Origin: Prochlorococcus sp. MIT 0604
GTDB taxonomy: Bacteria > Cyanobacteriota > Cyanobacteriia > PCC-6307 > Cyanobiaceae
Assembly (NCBI RefSeq): GCF_000757845.1
Contig: NZ_CP007753.1
Coordinates: 1,364,001 to 1,428,000 of the forward strand
DNA length: 64,000 nt
Direction: 5' to 3'
Positions 56,224 to 63,119 of the stretch are shown here, one piece after another (the first letter of the stretch is position 1; each line of letters begins with the position of its first letter). A program made the position numbers and the translations under genes. The notes below the pieces were generated by a model, which saw only the letters and a program-made list of their open reading frames with translations, did no database searches and was not told the DNA's origin.

Positions 56224-56382
56224 ATGAATGATTCATTTGTTTCTACCAACCAGAATATAGAAAAAGATTCTATAAATTCATATTTTGAGTGTATTACTGA
56301 ATGCAATATTGTGGATGGTCATCAAGAATGTATTACTCGTTGTTTAGAAATTCACTTAAAGGGGGGTGATCAAAATGAATAA
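56224..56382 (+). CDS. 52-residue protein with two CxxxC pairs
   Basis: ATG to TAA, 52 residues: polar start, then a CITEC...ECITRC pattern (Cys at 24, 28, 37 and 41 by my count) in FECITECNIVDGHQECITRC. Two CxxxC pairs on facing helices give a twin-CX3C layout, seen in small disulphide-linked helical hairpins. It overlaps the next gene by eight bases. Confidence 0.6.
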   Translation: MNDSFVSTNQNIEKDSINSYFECITECNIVDGHQECITRCLEIHLKGGDQNE

Positions 56383-56527
56383 AAGAAATTCCCCTCAAAG
56401 GAAAACAACTTTAAAATGGAACTCAAATGGAGAGCTTTCTGAAATTGATATGTTAAGAATTTTAGAAAAGATATCAACTGATAATCTTAATCAATGTGAA
56501 TTAACGTGTGATCCTGATCAAAGTTAA
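56375..56527 (+). CDS. 50-residue basic protein, coupled to previous gene
   Basis: ATG to TAA, 50 residues: KRNSPQRKTTLKWNSNGELS, then a helix EIDMLRILEKIS and a CELTC pair near the end. The purine-rich AAGGGGGG before its ATG lies inside the upstream gene, so translation is probably coupled. Two cysteines at the end mirror the partner's motif. Confidence 0.55.
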   Translation: MNKRNSPQRKTTLKWNSNGELSEIDMLRILEKISTDNLNQCELTCDPDQS

Positions 56528-56646
56528 AAGTATTTATATCAAAAATCTTTAATCATGAATTACGAAAAAAAATTTGATACCAGTATAAAAAAATTCTATT
56601 AAGATCTAGAACATTTTCTCAATACCTTAGGTTTTAATTTAAAAAA

Positions 56647-56787
56647 TTAATTTTTAGAACTCCTACCTTTTTTTAAGAATGTTTTACTAATTTCTTTTTT
56701 TGTTAGTTGAATCGGTTTTACTAAACCTGAATCGCCATGAGTTGGACAATAATAAGTCATAAGCATCCACTTTTTTTCTTCATCCAT
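56647..56787 (-). CDS. 46-residue peptide, unknown
   Basis: ATG to TAA on the minus strand: MDEEKKWMLMTYYCPTHGDS then GLVKPIQLTKKEISKTFLKK. A single CPTHGDSG segment could bind a metal; the rest is basic. Upstream (56788-56972) there is no gene. Confidence 0.5.
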   Translation of the reverse strand: MDEEKKWMLMTYYCPTHGDSGLVKPIQLTKKEISKTFLKKGRSSKN

Positions 56788-56972
56788 AAGAAATCTTTAA
56801 GTAATGATTAAGTAGATAGGACGAATTATGAAAAAATTGATGTTTTTTAATCTTTTTTTCTTTTTTACTTAATAATTTATAAAAAATTTGAATCTATTCT
56901 CACTAAATAGATATAAATACGCATGACTTTTAAAAAAAATCCTGCTATTTATTAATAAATTCAAAATTATTC

Positions 56973-57104
56973 ATGTCTTTAGAATCTATATTAATTATAG
57001 TTGCTCCAATCTGTCTTTTTACAGTAGGAGTCATAGTTCTACCTATTCTAGTAAAGCCACGCAAACAATCTGGTTTACCTAAGAAGTACATACGCGGTCT
57101 TTAA
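56973..57104 (+). CDS. 43-residue single-span peptide
   Basis: ATG to TAA, 43 residues: MSLESILIIVAPICLFTVGV then IVLPILVKPRKQSGLPKKYI. One hydrophobic helix with a proline, then a basic tail. It resembles the low-molecular-mass subunits of photosynthetic complexes in size. Confidence 0.6.
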   Translation: MSLESILIIVAPICLFTVGVIVLPILVKPRKQSGLPKKYIRGL

Positions 57105-57116
57105 ATTAATTAAGAT

Positions 57117-57305
57117 TTAAAGAAGAGCAAAGCTAATCAGCATAAAAAGAATTAAATAAATTAACAATAGGATAATATAAAAAAATTTCGGCACAAATAA
57201 TTTATTTGAAGATGAAATTAAAATCGTAAAAATTTTTATCGAAAAAAAATTTAAAATCTTTTCATTTTGAGATCCTGTGATGGATAATAGAATATATAAA
57301 TTCAC
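57117..57305 (-). CDS. Possible 62-residue membrane protein
   Basis: GTG-started minus-strand ORF with a hydrophobic C-terminus (PKFFYIILLLIYLILFMLIS). It fills the gap between a small gene and the second desaturase. Coding evidence is weak because the AT-rich composition gives such ORFs by chance. Confidence 0.3.
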   Translation of the reverse strand: MNLYILLSITGSQNEKILNFFSIKIFTILISSSNKLFVPKFFYIILLLIYLILFMLISFALL

Positions 57306-57335
57306 TTTTATTTAAAAATTCTTATCCAAAAAAAT

Positions 57336-58502
57336 TTGAGTAATATAAAATTATCAGGTCTTAAAGGCCAAGCGCTTGTAATAGAGGATAATGATATTCC
57401 AAGCATAAAAGAATTTCAGGATGTTATCCCAGATCACTACTTTAAGAGCAACACTAAAACTTCTTTGAAGTATCTTTTACAATCAGCTTTAATCCAATCA
57501 TTAGTAGTTGCGATAGGTTTATCTATTCCATTTACCCCAAAAATGATCCCAATTTGGATTGTTTACTCATTTCTATCAGGCACCACTGCAATGGGATTTT
57601 GGGTAATTGCCCATGAATGTGGGCATGGAGCATTCTCTAGAAACAAGACATTGGAATCTATAACTGGTTATTTACTACATTCATTACTTCTAGTGCCTTA
57701 TTTTTCTTGGCAGCGTTCTCATGCAGTTCATCATCGATTTACAAATAACATAACCAATGGAGAAACTCACGTCCCTTTAGTCATTAAAGGGAACGGAGTT
57801 ACAGAAAAAGTTGGCGGAGAAAAGGAATTACATTTTTCAAATTCCTTAGGCAAGAAAAATTACGGAATTCTTCAACTCGTTTTACATCTAATATTTGGAT
57901 GGCCTGCTTATTTACTTACGGGAAGCACAGGAGGTATTAAATATGGCACCTCAAATCATTTTTGGCCTACTAAACCATTTTCTAAAGCATTATGGCCATC
58001 AATATGGACCAAGAAAGTTTGGATATCAGATATTGGTGTGGGTTTAACATTATTAGGCATTGTTTATTTAGTTTCCAAGTATGGATTATTTCCAGTAATT
58101 ACTCTGTATTTTGGTCCTTTATTGGTGGTTAATTGTTGGCTAGTAATTTATACATGGCTTCACCATACAGATTCAGATGTACCTCATCTTTCAAATACGG
58201 AATTTTCCTTTATGAGAGGAGCATTTCTATCTATTGACAGGCCTTACGGTAAAGTTCTTAATTTTCTTCACCATAATATAGGTTCTAGCCATCTAGTTCA
58301 TCATGTATGTCCAACGATCCCTCATTATCACGCAAAAAAGGCAACTATCTTAATTAAAAAAGCTTTTAAAAAAGCATATCTTTTTAATCCTGATCCAATA
58401 CACAAAGCTCTATGGAATATTGCTTGCAATTGCGTTGCTGTTAAGTCAGACATCAAGAGAGGAAGGTATATTTGGCAATCTTCATACAAAATAGTGGATT
58501 AA
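57336..58502 (+). CDS. Fatty acid desaturase, DesA/delta-12-like
   Basis: A 388-residue membrane-bound di-iron desaturase. Boxes: HECGH (93-97), HAVHH (129-133) and HLVHH (319-323). The setting WQRSHAVHHRFTNN and the HNIGSSHLVHHVCPTIPHYHA end match delta-12/omega-3 acyl-lipid desaturases of cyanobacteria and plants. TTG start. It introduces double bonds in membrane lipids, important at low temperature. Regiospecificity not proven from sequence. Confidence 0.88.
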   Translation: MSNIKLSGLKGQALVIEDNDIPSIKEFQDVIPDHYFKSNTKTSLKYLLQSALIQSLVVAIGLSIPFTPKMIPIWIVYSFLSGTTAMGFWVIAHECGHGAFSRNKTLESITGYLLHSLLLVPYFSWQRSHAVHHRFTNNITNGETHVPLVIKGNGVTEKVGGEKELHFSNSLGKKNYGILQLVLHLIFGWPAYLLTGSTGGIKYGTSNHFWPTKPFSKALWPSIWTKKVWISDIGVGLTLLGIVYLVSKYGLFPVITLYFGPLLVVNCWLVIYTWLHHTDSDVPHLSNTEFSFMRGAFLSIDRPYGKVLNFLHHNIGSSHLVHHVCPTIPHYHAKKATILIKKAFKKAYLFNPDPIHKALWNIACNCVAVKSDIKRGRYIWQSSYKIVD

Positions 58503-58620
58503 AAACACAATAAGCATCAATTCTTTATCACATTAATTTACGCAAATCTGAAAAGAATATAAAAGAATTAAAAATAACAAAATTTTCATCTTAGAAATTA
58601 CTCTAGAAACTAAAAATTCT

Positions 58621-58782
58621 ATGAGTGGTGACAATTTGCATGGTAAACAACCCATTAAATTTTATTCGGAAAAAATAACCCTAACAAAAGTTGAATTATT
58701 AGAAAGACAGTTGAGTTTAGGCGAAAAAATTTCAGATTTAGATCAAAAGCATAAAGAATGGAGCAAAAAACTATCAGGTTGA
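58621..58782 (+). CDS. 53-residue helical protein
   Basis: ATG to TGA, 53 residues: MSGDNLHGKQPIKFYSEKIT then a coiled helix LTKVELLERQLSLGEKISDL. Charged and soluble. It ends 51 bases before the convergent DUF938 gene. Confidence 0.5.
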   Translation: MSGDNLHGKQPIKFYSEKITLTKVELLERQLSLGEKISDLDQKHKEWSKKLSG

Positions 58783-58833
58783 TCAATTAACATATTGAAT
58801 CTGAATAATTTATTTATATTTGTATTTGAATTA

Positions 58834-59451
58834 TCAAGATACTTTTCTGTAAATTACTGAAAAATTATTTGCAGGCATTTTAATAATATCTTCTTGAGAA
58901 AAACCATTTTTCTTACTCTCATCACAAACCTCCTCAAGATTTTTAATCCCCCAAAGATCATTTTGCATTTTTAATGAATTATCGAAAAAATAATTACTTT
59001 GACTAGTATGCTTATTACAAATTTTAAATGGCCCATACAGCATCAAAAATTTTCCCTTTTTAAGTAATTTTCCTGACTCTCTAAAGAGTGCTACAGTACA
59101 AGACCACTGTGCAACATGAATCATATTTATAGAGACTATTCCTTCCAAAGAATGAGCTAGACTCAAAGTAACTTTCCACGGAATTTTTTCTACATCAATC
59201 TCAAGAGGCTGGGGCATTTTCTTAGTTAGGCCTTCATACTCAATCCAAGAAGTTATACTTTTTCTATGCACTAACTCTGGGTCACTTGTTTGCCAAATTA
59301 TTCCAGGAAAGCGTTTTTGAAAAACAACTCCATGTTCGCCGCTGCCACTCCCGATTTCCAATACTGATCCTTTTTTTATAATTCTGGATAGTACATCACC
59401 AATGCAGTCTCTATTTCTTTGAGTTGCAGAAAAAAAAAGTCTATTATCCAA
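58834..59451 (-). CDS. DUF938-family SAM-dependent methyltransferase
   Basis: A 205-residue protein of the DUF938 family: the N-terminal FFSATQRNRDCIGDVLSRII, motif I VLEIGSGSGEHGVVFQKRFP, then the QPLEIDVEKIPW and SINMIHVAQWSCTVALFRES segments with the family's HVAQW. Substrate unknown. It stands alone on the minus strand. Confidence 0.85.
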   Translation of the reverse strand: MDNRLFFSATQRNRDCIGDVLSRIIKKGSVLEIGSGSGEHGVVFQKRFPGIIWQTSDPELVHRKSITSWIEYEGLTKKMPQPLEIDVEKIPWKVTLSLAHSLEGIVSINMIHVAQWSCTVALFRESGKLLKKGKFLMLYGPFKICNKHTSQSNYFFDNSLKMQNDLWGIKNLEEVCDESKKNGFSQEDIIKMPANNFSVIYRKVS

Positions 59452-59503
59452 AATTTAAAAAAATTGGGCGTTTCAGTAAAAAAAATAATTCTAAAATACT
59501 TGA

Positions 59504-59614
59504 TTATTTAACCTTTCTCAATTTAGGAGTCTTGAAAAACATTATTTTAAGGCTAAAGAACAATATTGAAATTGTAAGAGCAGGCAAGATATAAAGTATC
59601 AAATCAGAACTCAT
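59504..59614 (-). CDS. 36-residue membrane peptide
   Basis: ATG to TAA on the minus strand, 36 residues: MSSDLILYILPALTISILFF then SLKIMFFKTPKLRKVK. One hydrophobic helix with a proline and a basic end. It lies 52 bases upstream of the methyltransferase gene on the same strand. Confidence 0.45.
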   Translation of the reverse strand: MSSDLILYILPALTISILFFSLKIMFFKTPKLRKVK

Positions 59615-59746
59615 TAGAGAAGGAATCCTGCCAAAAATTAAATGCATGTAGTAGGTCGCGAATGACATAAATTCATATATATCTAATTTATTAATAGCAA
59701 TTATTTGAATTCTAAAAACTACTTTTAGTCAAAATAATAAAATTCC

Positions 59747-59785
59747 AAAAAAAAAGAGTCAGCCTGTATCCCTACTAGCTGACTC
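59747..59785 (-). terminator. Strong intrinsic terminator
   Basis: On the minus strand GAGTCAGC and GCTGACTC form a perfect 8-bp stem with a 14-base loop, followed by nine T. It sits 11 bases after the stop of the ORF at 59797-59904, supporting that ORF or a minus-strand RNA. Confidence 0.85.
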
Positions 59786-59796
59786 TAAAATTTATA

Positions 59797-59904
59797 TTAA
59801 TTAAAATTACTTTTAAATGAGGATTTAACTGTAAAAGAAAAAGGTAATAGTCTATATTTTTTTGTTTCTAATTTAAAAATATAAGTTAAAAAATAAAAAA
59901 TCAT
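59797..59904 (-). CDS. 35-residue peptide ahead of strong terminator
   Basis: ATG to TAA on the minus strand: MIFYFLTYIFKLETKKYRLL then PFSFTVKSSFKSNFN. The N-terminus is hydrophobic; the rest is basic and aromatic. The support is the terminator directly after the stop. It could instead be a small RNA whose end is marked by that terminator. Confidence 0.35.
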   Translation of the reverse strand: MIFYFLTYIFKLETKKYRLLPFSFTVKSSFKSNFN

Positions 59905-60031
59905 AAGGTATTTTTCGATACATAAATGTAGCAGTTTTTCGGGATTATCTGGCTAAGCGAGAAAATTTGAACTTTTTTCTTTACATTAATATATAAATAT
60001 GTTATATTTGTTTACAAATTACATTATCAAA

Positions 60032-60139
60032 ATGACTCCAGAAGCAGAACGTTTTAATGGTTGGGCAGCAATGCTAGGTTTCGTTGCAGCTGTCGGCGCA
60101 TACGTAACAACAGGCCAAATTATACCAGGCTGGTTCTAA
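60032..60139 (+). CDS. hli: Short Hli protein (35 residues)
   Basis: ATG to TAA, 35 residues: MTPEAERFNGWAAMLGFVAA then VGAYVTTGQIIPGWF. The chlorophyll-binding signature E-x-x-N-G-x-x-A-M is present (E5 and N9, with W at position 11 where Arg is usual). It has no N-terminal extension. Its last base overlaps the first base of the next ATG (TAATG), a coupled pair. The last eight positions, GQIIPGWF, recur with little change in the next two Hli proteins. Confidence 0.85.
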   Translation: MTPEAERFNGWAAMLGFVAAVGAYVTTGQIIPGWF

Positions 60140-60279
60140 TGAAAAATAGCGAACCAAAAATAATAGAAAAAGAAAAAATCGTTGCTGAAAAACTTAATGG
60201 CAGATTCGCTATGTTAGGTTTTATTGCTTTAATTGGAGCATATTTAACAACAGGTCAAATCATTCCAGGTTTTATTTAA
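60139..60279 (+). CDS. hli: Hli protein (46 residues)
   Basis: ATG to TAA: MKNSEPKIIEKEKIVAEKLN then GRFAMLGFIALIGAYLTTGQ and IIPGFI. The signature E-K-L-N-G-R-F-A-M-L-G-F is complete. It starts in the stop codon of the previous hli. A longer in-frame reading from 60061 is a shadow of the first hli. A terminator follows. Confidence 0.9.
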   Translation: MKNSEPKIIEKEKIVAEKLNGRFAMLGFIALIGAYLTTGQIIPGFI

Positions 60280-60304
60280 TTTAATTTTTTAATTTCATAA
60301 AAAA

Positions 60305-60336
60305 GTCTAATTTAAAATTAAATTAGGCTTTTTTTT
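60305..60336 (+). terminator. Terminator of the hli pair
   Basis: GTCTAATTT and AAATTAGGC form a 9-bp stem (one wobble), followed by eight T; 25 bases after the second hli stop. Confidence 0.85.
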
Positions 60337-60501
60337 GTATTTTTTCTAATCTATATTGCCAAGAAGACAAAGCTGAATGACAAAAAGGTCGTATTAATTA
60401 ACTTTTTTAATATGGAATATTAAATTGATTACTCTTCTTATTTAAAACTTAAATTTATTGGTTAATTGATGCTATCTTTATCTAGATAATTCAAGGATTT
60501 A

Positions 60502-60630
60502 ATGAGAGTAAAACTTGAACCGGAGACAGCATTCATTGGCAAAAAGTTTGCTTATATATTTCTAGGAATAATATTTAGCCTAAATGCCATAACTTTCATT
60601 TGGTTTTTCTTATTTTCAAATTTAAAATAA
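60502..60630 (+). CDS. 42-residue single-span peptide
   Basis: ATG to TAA, 42 residues: MRVKLEPETAFIGKKFAYIF then LGIIFSLNAITFIWFFLFSN. Polar start, one long hydrophobic helix. It sits between the hli pair and the convergent third hli. Confidence 0.5.
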   Translation: MRVKLEPETAFIGKKFAYIFLGIIFSLNAITFIWFFLFSNLK

Positions 60631-60703
60631 AAATACAACTCCATCGTTTAAAAGATTAGATAATCTAGCTTAAACAAAAAGTTTATAAACAGTTACTTAG
60701 ATA

Positions 60704-60910
60704 CTAAAAAATCCCTGGAATGATCTGTCCTGTTGTGACATAGGCACCTAATAGTGCAACGAAACCAACCATAGCCCATCTACCATTTACTTTTTCTGCG
60801 TTCTGAGGATATCCATCGTAAGAAACAGTTTCATCAATATAAGGCCTAGTTTCTGATGGGAACATATTCTGTCTTCCACCTGACTCTGTAGTAACTCCTG
60901 ATTTTGTCAT
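60704..60910 (-). CDS. hli: Hli protein (68 residues)
   Basis: A 68-residue Hli protein. After a 38-residue polar N-terminus (with MFPSETRPYIDETVSYDGYP), the signature EKVNGRWAMVGFVALLGAYV and TTGQIIPGIF follow. The C-terminal 28 residues are nearly the same as in the two hli genes on the other strand 0.4-0.9 kb away. Long N-terminus is of the type seen in core Prochlorococcus Hli. It is probably under NblS-type high-light control. Confidence 0.92.
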   Translation of the reverse strand: MTKSGVTTESGGRQNMFPSETRPYIDETVSYDGYPQNAEKVNGRWAMVGFVALLGAYVTTGQIIPGIF

Positions 60911-61134
60911 TAAAGCAATAATAATTGTTAACTAAAGTAACACAAATATTAACTTATGTAAACCAAAATCACCAATAATTCTCCTCTAGATATTTATGTA
61001 ATGAGTTAATGTGTGACATTTCTGTTTAAAAATAACAAGTCGTATTTCTTTTAATCAAATCACTCTTTATTATCAAATTCGCAATCACTCATTAAAAGTA
61101 AGCATTTATACTCACAGTAAGTAATTTTACTTAG

Positions 61135-61140
61135 TAGAAT
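61135..61140 (+). promoter_or_regulatory. -10-like box upstream of structured RNA
   Basis: TAGAAT, one mismatch from TATAAT. Transcription would start near 61147-61148, a few bases before the predicted first stem at 61155. No good -35 box is seen, as is common in these genomes. Confidence 0.4.
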
Positions 61141-61154
61141 AAAATTAGCATTTA

Positions 61155-61244
61155 GGAAGTGCTTAGCTGGTTAAGGCAGAAAATCTGAATTAACTAGATC
61201 GTCATGAGCTTGCCGGTGGGATACCTGCAGGCTCTTTCACTTTT
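61155..61244 (+). ncRNA. Candidate structured RNA, three-way junction
   Basis: Hand-folding gives a closed three-way junction. Stem I pairs GGAAGTG (61155-61161) with CACTTTT (61238-61244). Stem II pairs CTGGTTAA (61167-61174) with TTAACTAG (61190-61197), capped by CAGA/TCTG around AAA. Stem III pairs GAGCTTGC (61206-61213) with GCAGGCTC (61227-61234) with an inner GGT/ACC. All four non-Watson-Crick pairs are G-U on the plus strand and would be A-C on the minus strand. It is locally richer in GC than the flanks. It has no T-arm consensus, so it is not a normal tRNA. Confidence 0.55.
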
Positions 61245-61368
61245 AAAAGTAAGCAAATATATAAAGGATATAGATAATTATTTAACCTGTTGAATTAAAT
61301 ATTGAAGATGAGCATATAATGCCAAAGATTTATTTATTTGCTAAATAGATAATAGACTAAAAAAATGT

Positions 61369-61470
61369 ATGTCTTTAGATTTTATTCTAATACCATCTTG
61401 TATTTTGATTATCCTTTTTCTTTTAAATCGAGAAAATATGATCTACAAAAAAAATCAAACGATAAAATAA
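61369..61470 (+). CDS. 33-residue membrane peptide
   Basis: ATG to TAA, 33 residues: MSLDFILIPSCILIILFLLN then RENMIYKKNQTIK. One hydrophobic helix, then a basic tail. A terminator-like hairpin lies about 120 bases downstream. Chance cannot be excluded. Confidence 0.4.
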   Translation: MSLDFILIPSCILIILFLLNRENMIYKKNQTIK

Positions 61471-61590
61471 TATCGTTATTCTAAAAAAGTTTAATAATTA
61501 AAATCTAGAGAACGTAAAAATTATTTTTTTTCTGAAAATAATAGATTTTAAAAAAGTACTTTAATATAATAAAATCTCAAAAACTTAGAG

Positions 61591-61621
61591 AGTTTAGTAG
61601 AGCTACTATACGAACTTTTTT
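61591..61621 (+). terminator. Terminator-like hairpin
   Basis: AGTT/AACT and TAGTA/TACTA stems with a GAGC loop and a 4-base bulge, followed by six T. It overlaps the stop end of the minus-strand ORF at 61606-61725 and probably ends plus-strand transcripts. Confidence 0.45.
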
Positions 61622-61725
61622 CTTGAAATTAATTTGTCCCAATATAGTTTTGCATTATTAATTTGATTTAGTTTTTGTTGGCAGTGTATGCAATTGCATT
61701 CGTGTATGAAGTTTTTATTTTTCAT
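61606..61725 (-). CDS. 39-residue Cys-rich peptide (CxCxxC)
   Basis: ATG to TAG on the minus strand: MKNKNFIHECNCIHCQQKLN then QINNAKLYWDKLISRKKFV. Cysteines at 10, 12 and 15 plus His5/His14 near them suggest metal binding. The YWDKLISRKK end looks helical. The 206 bases between it and lptF hold nothing I can name. Confidence 0.45.
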   Translation of the reverse strand: MKNKNFIHECNCIHCQQKLNQINNAKLYWDKLISRKKFV

Positions 61726-61931
61726 TAATTTTCTATTTCTTTAAAAGAAACACATAATCAAATATTTTCAAGTCTGCTTAATTAGTACTTTTTAGTTTTG
61801 AAACAAACCGAATAGATTAAAGATTTAATTAAGAAGCTAATTTTAATCCTGTATTGTTAATACATTAAAAAAGAGTAAAGTCCCACTATAGTTTTCTTAT
61901 TATCATAAGGCATAACAATTTTTAAAATAAA

Positions 61932-63119
61932 CTAAATTTTATTGGATCTTCTCAATAGATACGTTCCAAATCCCAGAAAAATAAAGACAGGAATCCAAGC
62001 AGATAAAAATGGGGCTATTAGTCCGATAATGCCCATTGAACTAAATACAAAGCAAGTTAAATAATATAAAAAAATAAGTATTATACTTAAACCAAATCCT
62101 TGGCTTTTAGAAGATCTAATATTTTGTTTAATTCCCAAAGTGCTTCCAATAAGAGAAAAAACGATGCAAGAAAAAGGTAACGTCATCTTTTCATAAATTC
62201 TAACTTTCATCTTCCTAGATTCTTTAATATTTCCAGCCATCGCATACATTTCTTCAGCTTTCTTAGCTTCAGAGATTGTCATATTTTTCGCATCATTTGG
62301 TATAGCAGCTAACTTGGAAGGACCATTATCTAAAGGGTATTTATAAGTGTCAAATGAAATGGTAGATACTGAACCTTCGTCATTGGTGATAATTATTTCT
62401 CCATTACTAAACTCCCAATTATTTAATTGATCAATAAATTTCCCATTATCTGCTGCTATTAAAATTTTTGTCCCTTTTTTAGATAGATCAACAACTGTTA
62501 CTTCATACATTACATCATTAAGAAATCTTCTTGCATAAAAAATATGAGTTAAGTGCGAAGAATTATCAATTGGTTTATTAGTATTAGCATCTATTATTGA
62601 TCCATATTTCGAGAAAGAAATATTATATTTTCCTTTTTCTGTTTTTATAGATTTACCTATATTATTTTGCATAATATCTGCAGCGACACGATTAGATATT
62701 GGTACCAAATTATCATTAAAAATAAAGGTTAGTATTGTCATAAAAAGTGCGAGTGATAAAGATGGCAAAATAATACGGTAGTTATTAATTCCCAGACTTT
62801 TTAAAGCTAATATTTCTGAATTTGAGGAAAGATTTCCATAAGTTAATAGGCAGGTAAGCAAAACTGACATAGGAAATGCAAGTACCAAAAAACCAGGTAG
62901 GCTCAAGAAAAATATTTTTAAAGCTACAACAATTGGTAGTCCAAACTCAACGATTTTCCGTATCAGATCAAACATCACTCCAACAGATAGTGATACGATA
63001 GTGAAAGCAGAAATCGCAAAAAATAAAATTGGTATTAATTTCGAAATTATCCACCTATCAAGAAGTGGAATTCTTCTAAATGTCGAATTAAATTTTTGCA
63101 AATATTTTATATTTTTCAA
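61932..63119 (-). CDS. LptF/LptG-family permease
   Basis: A 395-residue YjgP/YjgQ permease that drives LPS from inner to outer membrane. It has LDRWISKLIPILFFAISAFTIV near the start, spans 1-3, a large periplasmic beta domain (about 140-290) and three spans at the end. A typical feature is MTLPFSCIVFSLIGSTLGIK, shown here by key LPFSCIVFSLIG. It fits the lipid A genes elsewhere in this window. It overlaps the upstream membrane gene by four bases. Confidence 0.9.
   Translation of the reverse strand: MKNIKYLQKFNSTFRRIPLLDRWIISKLIPILFFAISAFTIVSLSVGVMFDLIRKIVEFGLPIVVALKIFFLSLPGFLVLAFPMSVLLTCLLTYGNLSSNSEILALKSLGINNYRIILPSLSLALFMTILTFIFNDNLVPISNRVAADIMQNNIGKSIKTEKGKYNISFSKYGSIIDANTNKPIDNSSHLTHIFYARRFLNDVMYEVTVVDLSKKGTKILIAADNGKFIDQLNNWEFSNGEIIITNDEGSVSTISFDTYKYPLDNGPSKLAAIPNDAKNMTISEAKKAEEMYAMAGNIKESRKMKVRIYEKMTLPFSCIVFSLIGSTLGIKQNIRSSKSQGFGLSIILIFLYYLTCFVFSSMGIIGLIAPFLSAWIPVFIFLGFGTYLLRRSNKI

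Noticed and set aside
60061-60138. Longer N-terminus for the second hli, starting at 60061
   Set aside because: This part lies in another frame of the first hli gene; the ATG at 60139 gives a normal Hli length.
61155-61244. tRNA gene
   Set aside because: The closing stem and arms look tRNA-like, but there is no TTCGAAT-type T loop and no clear anticodon arm of 5 bp plus 7-nt loop.
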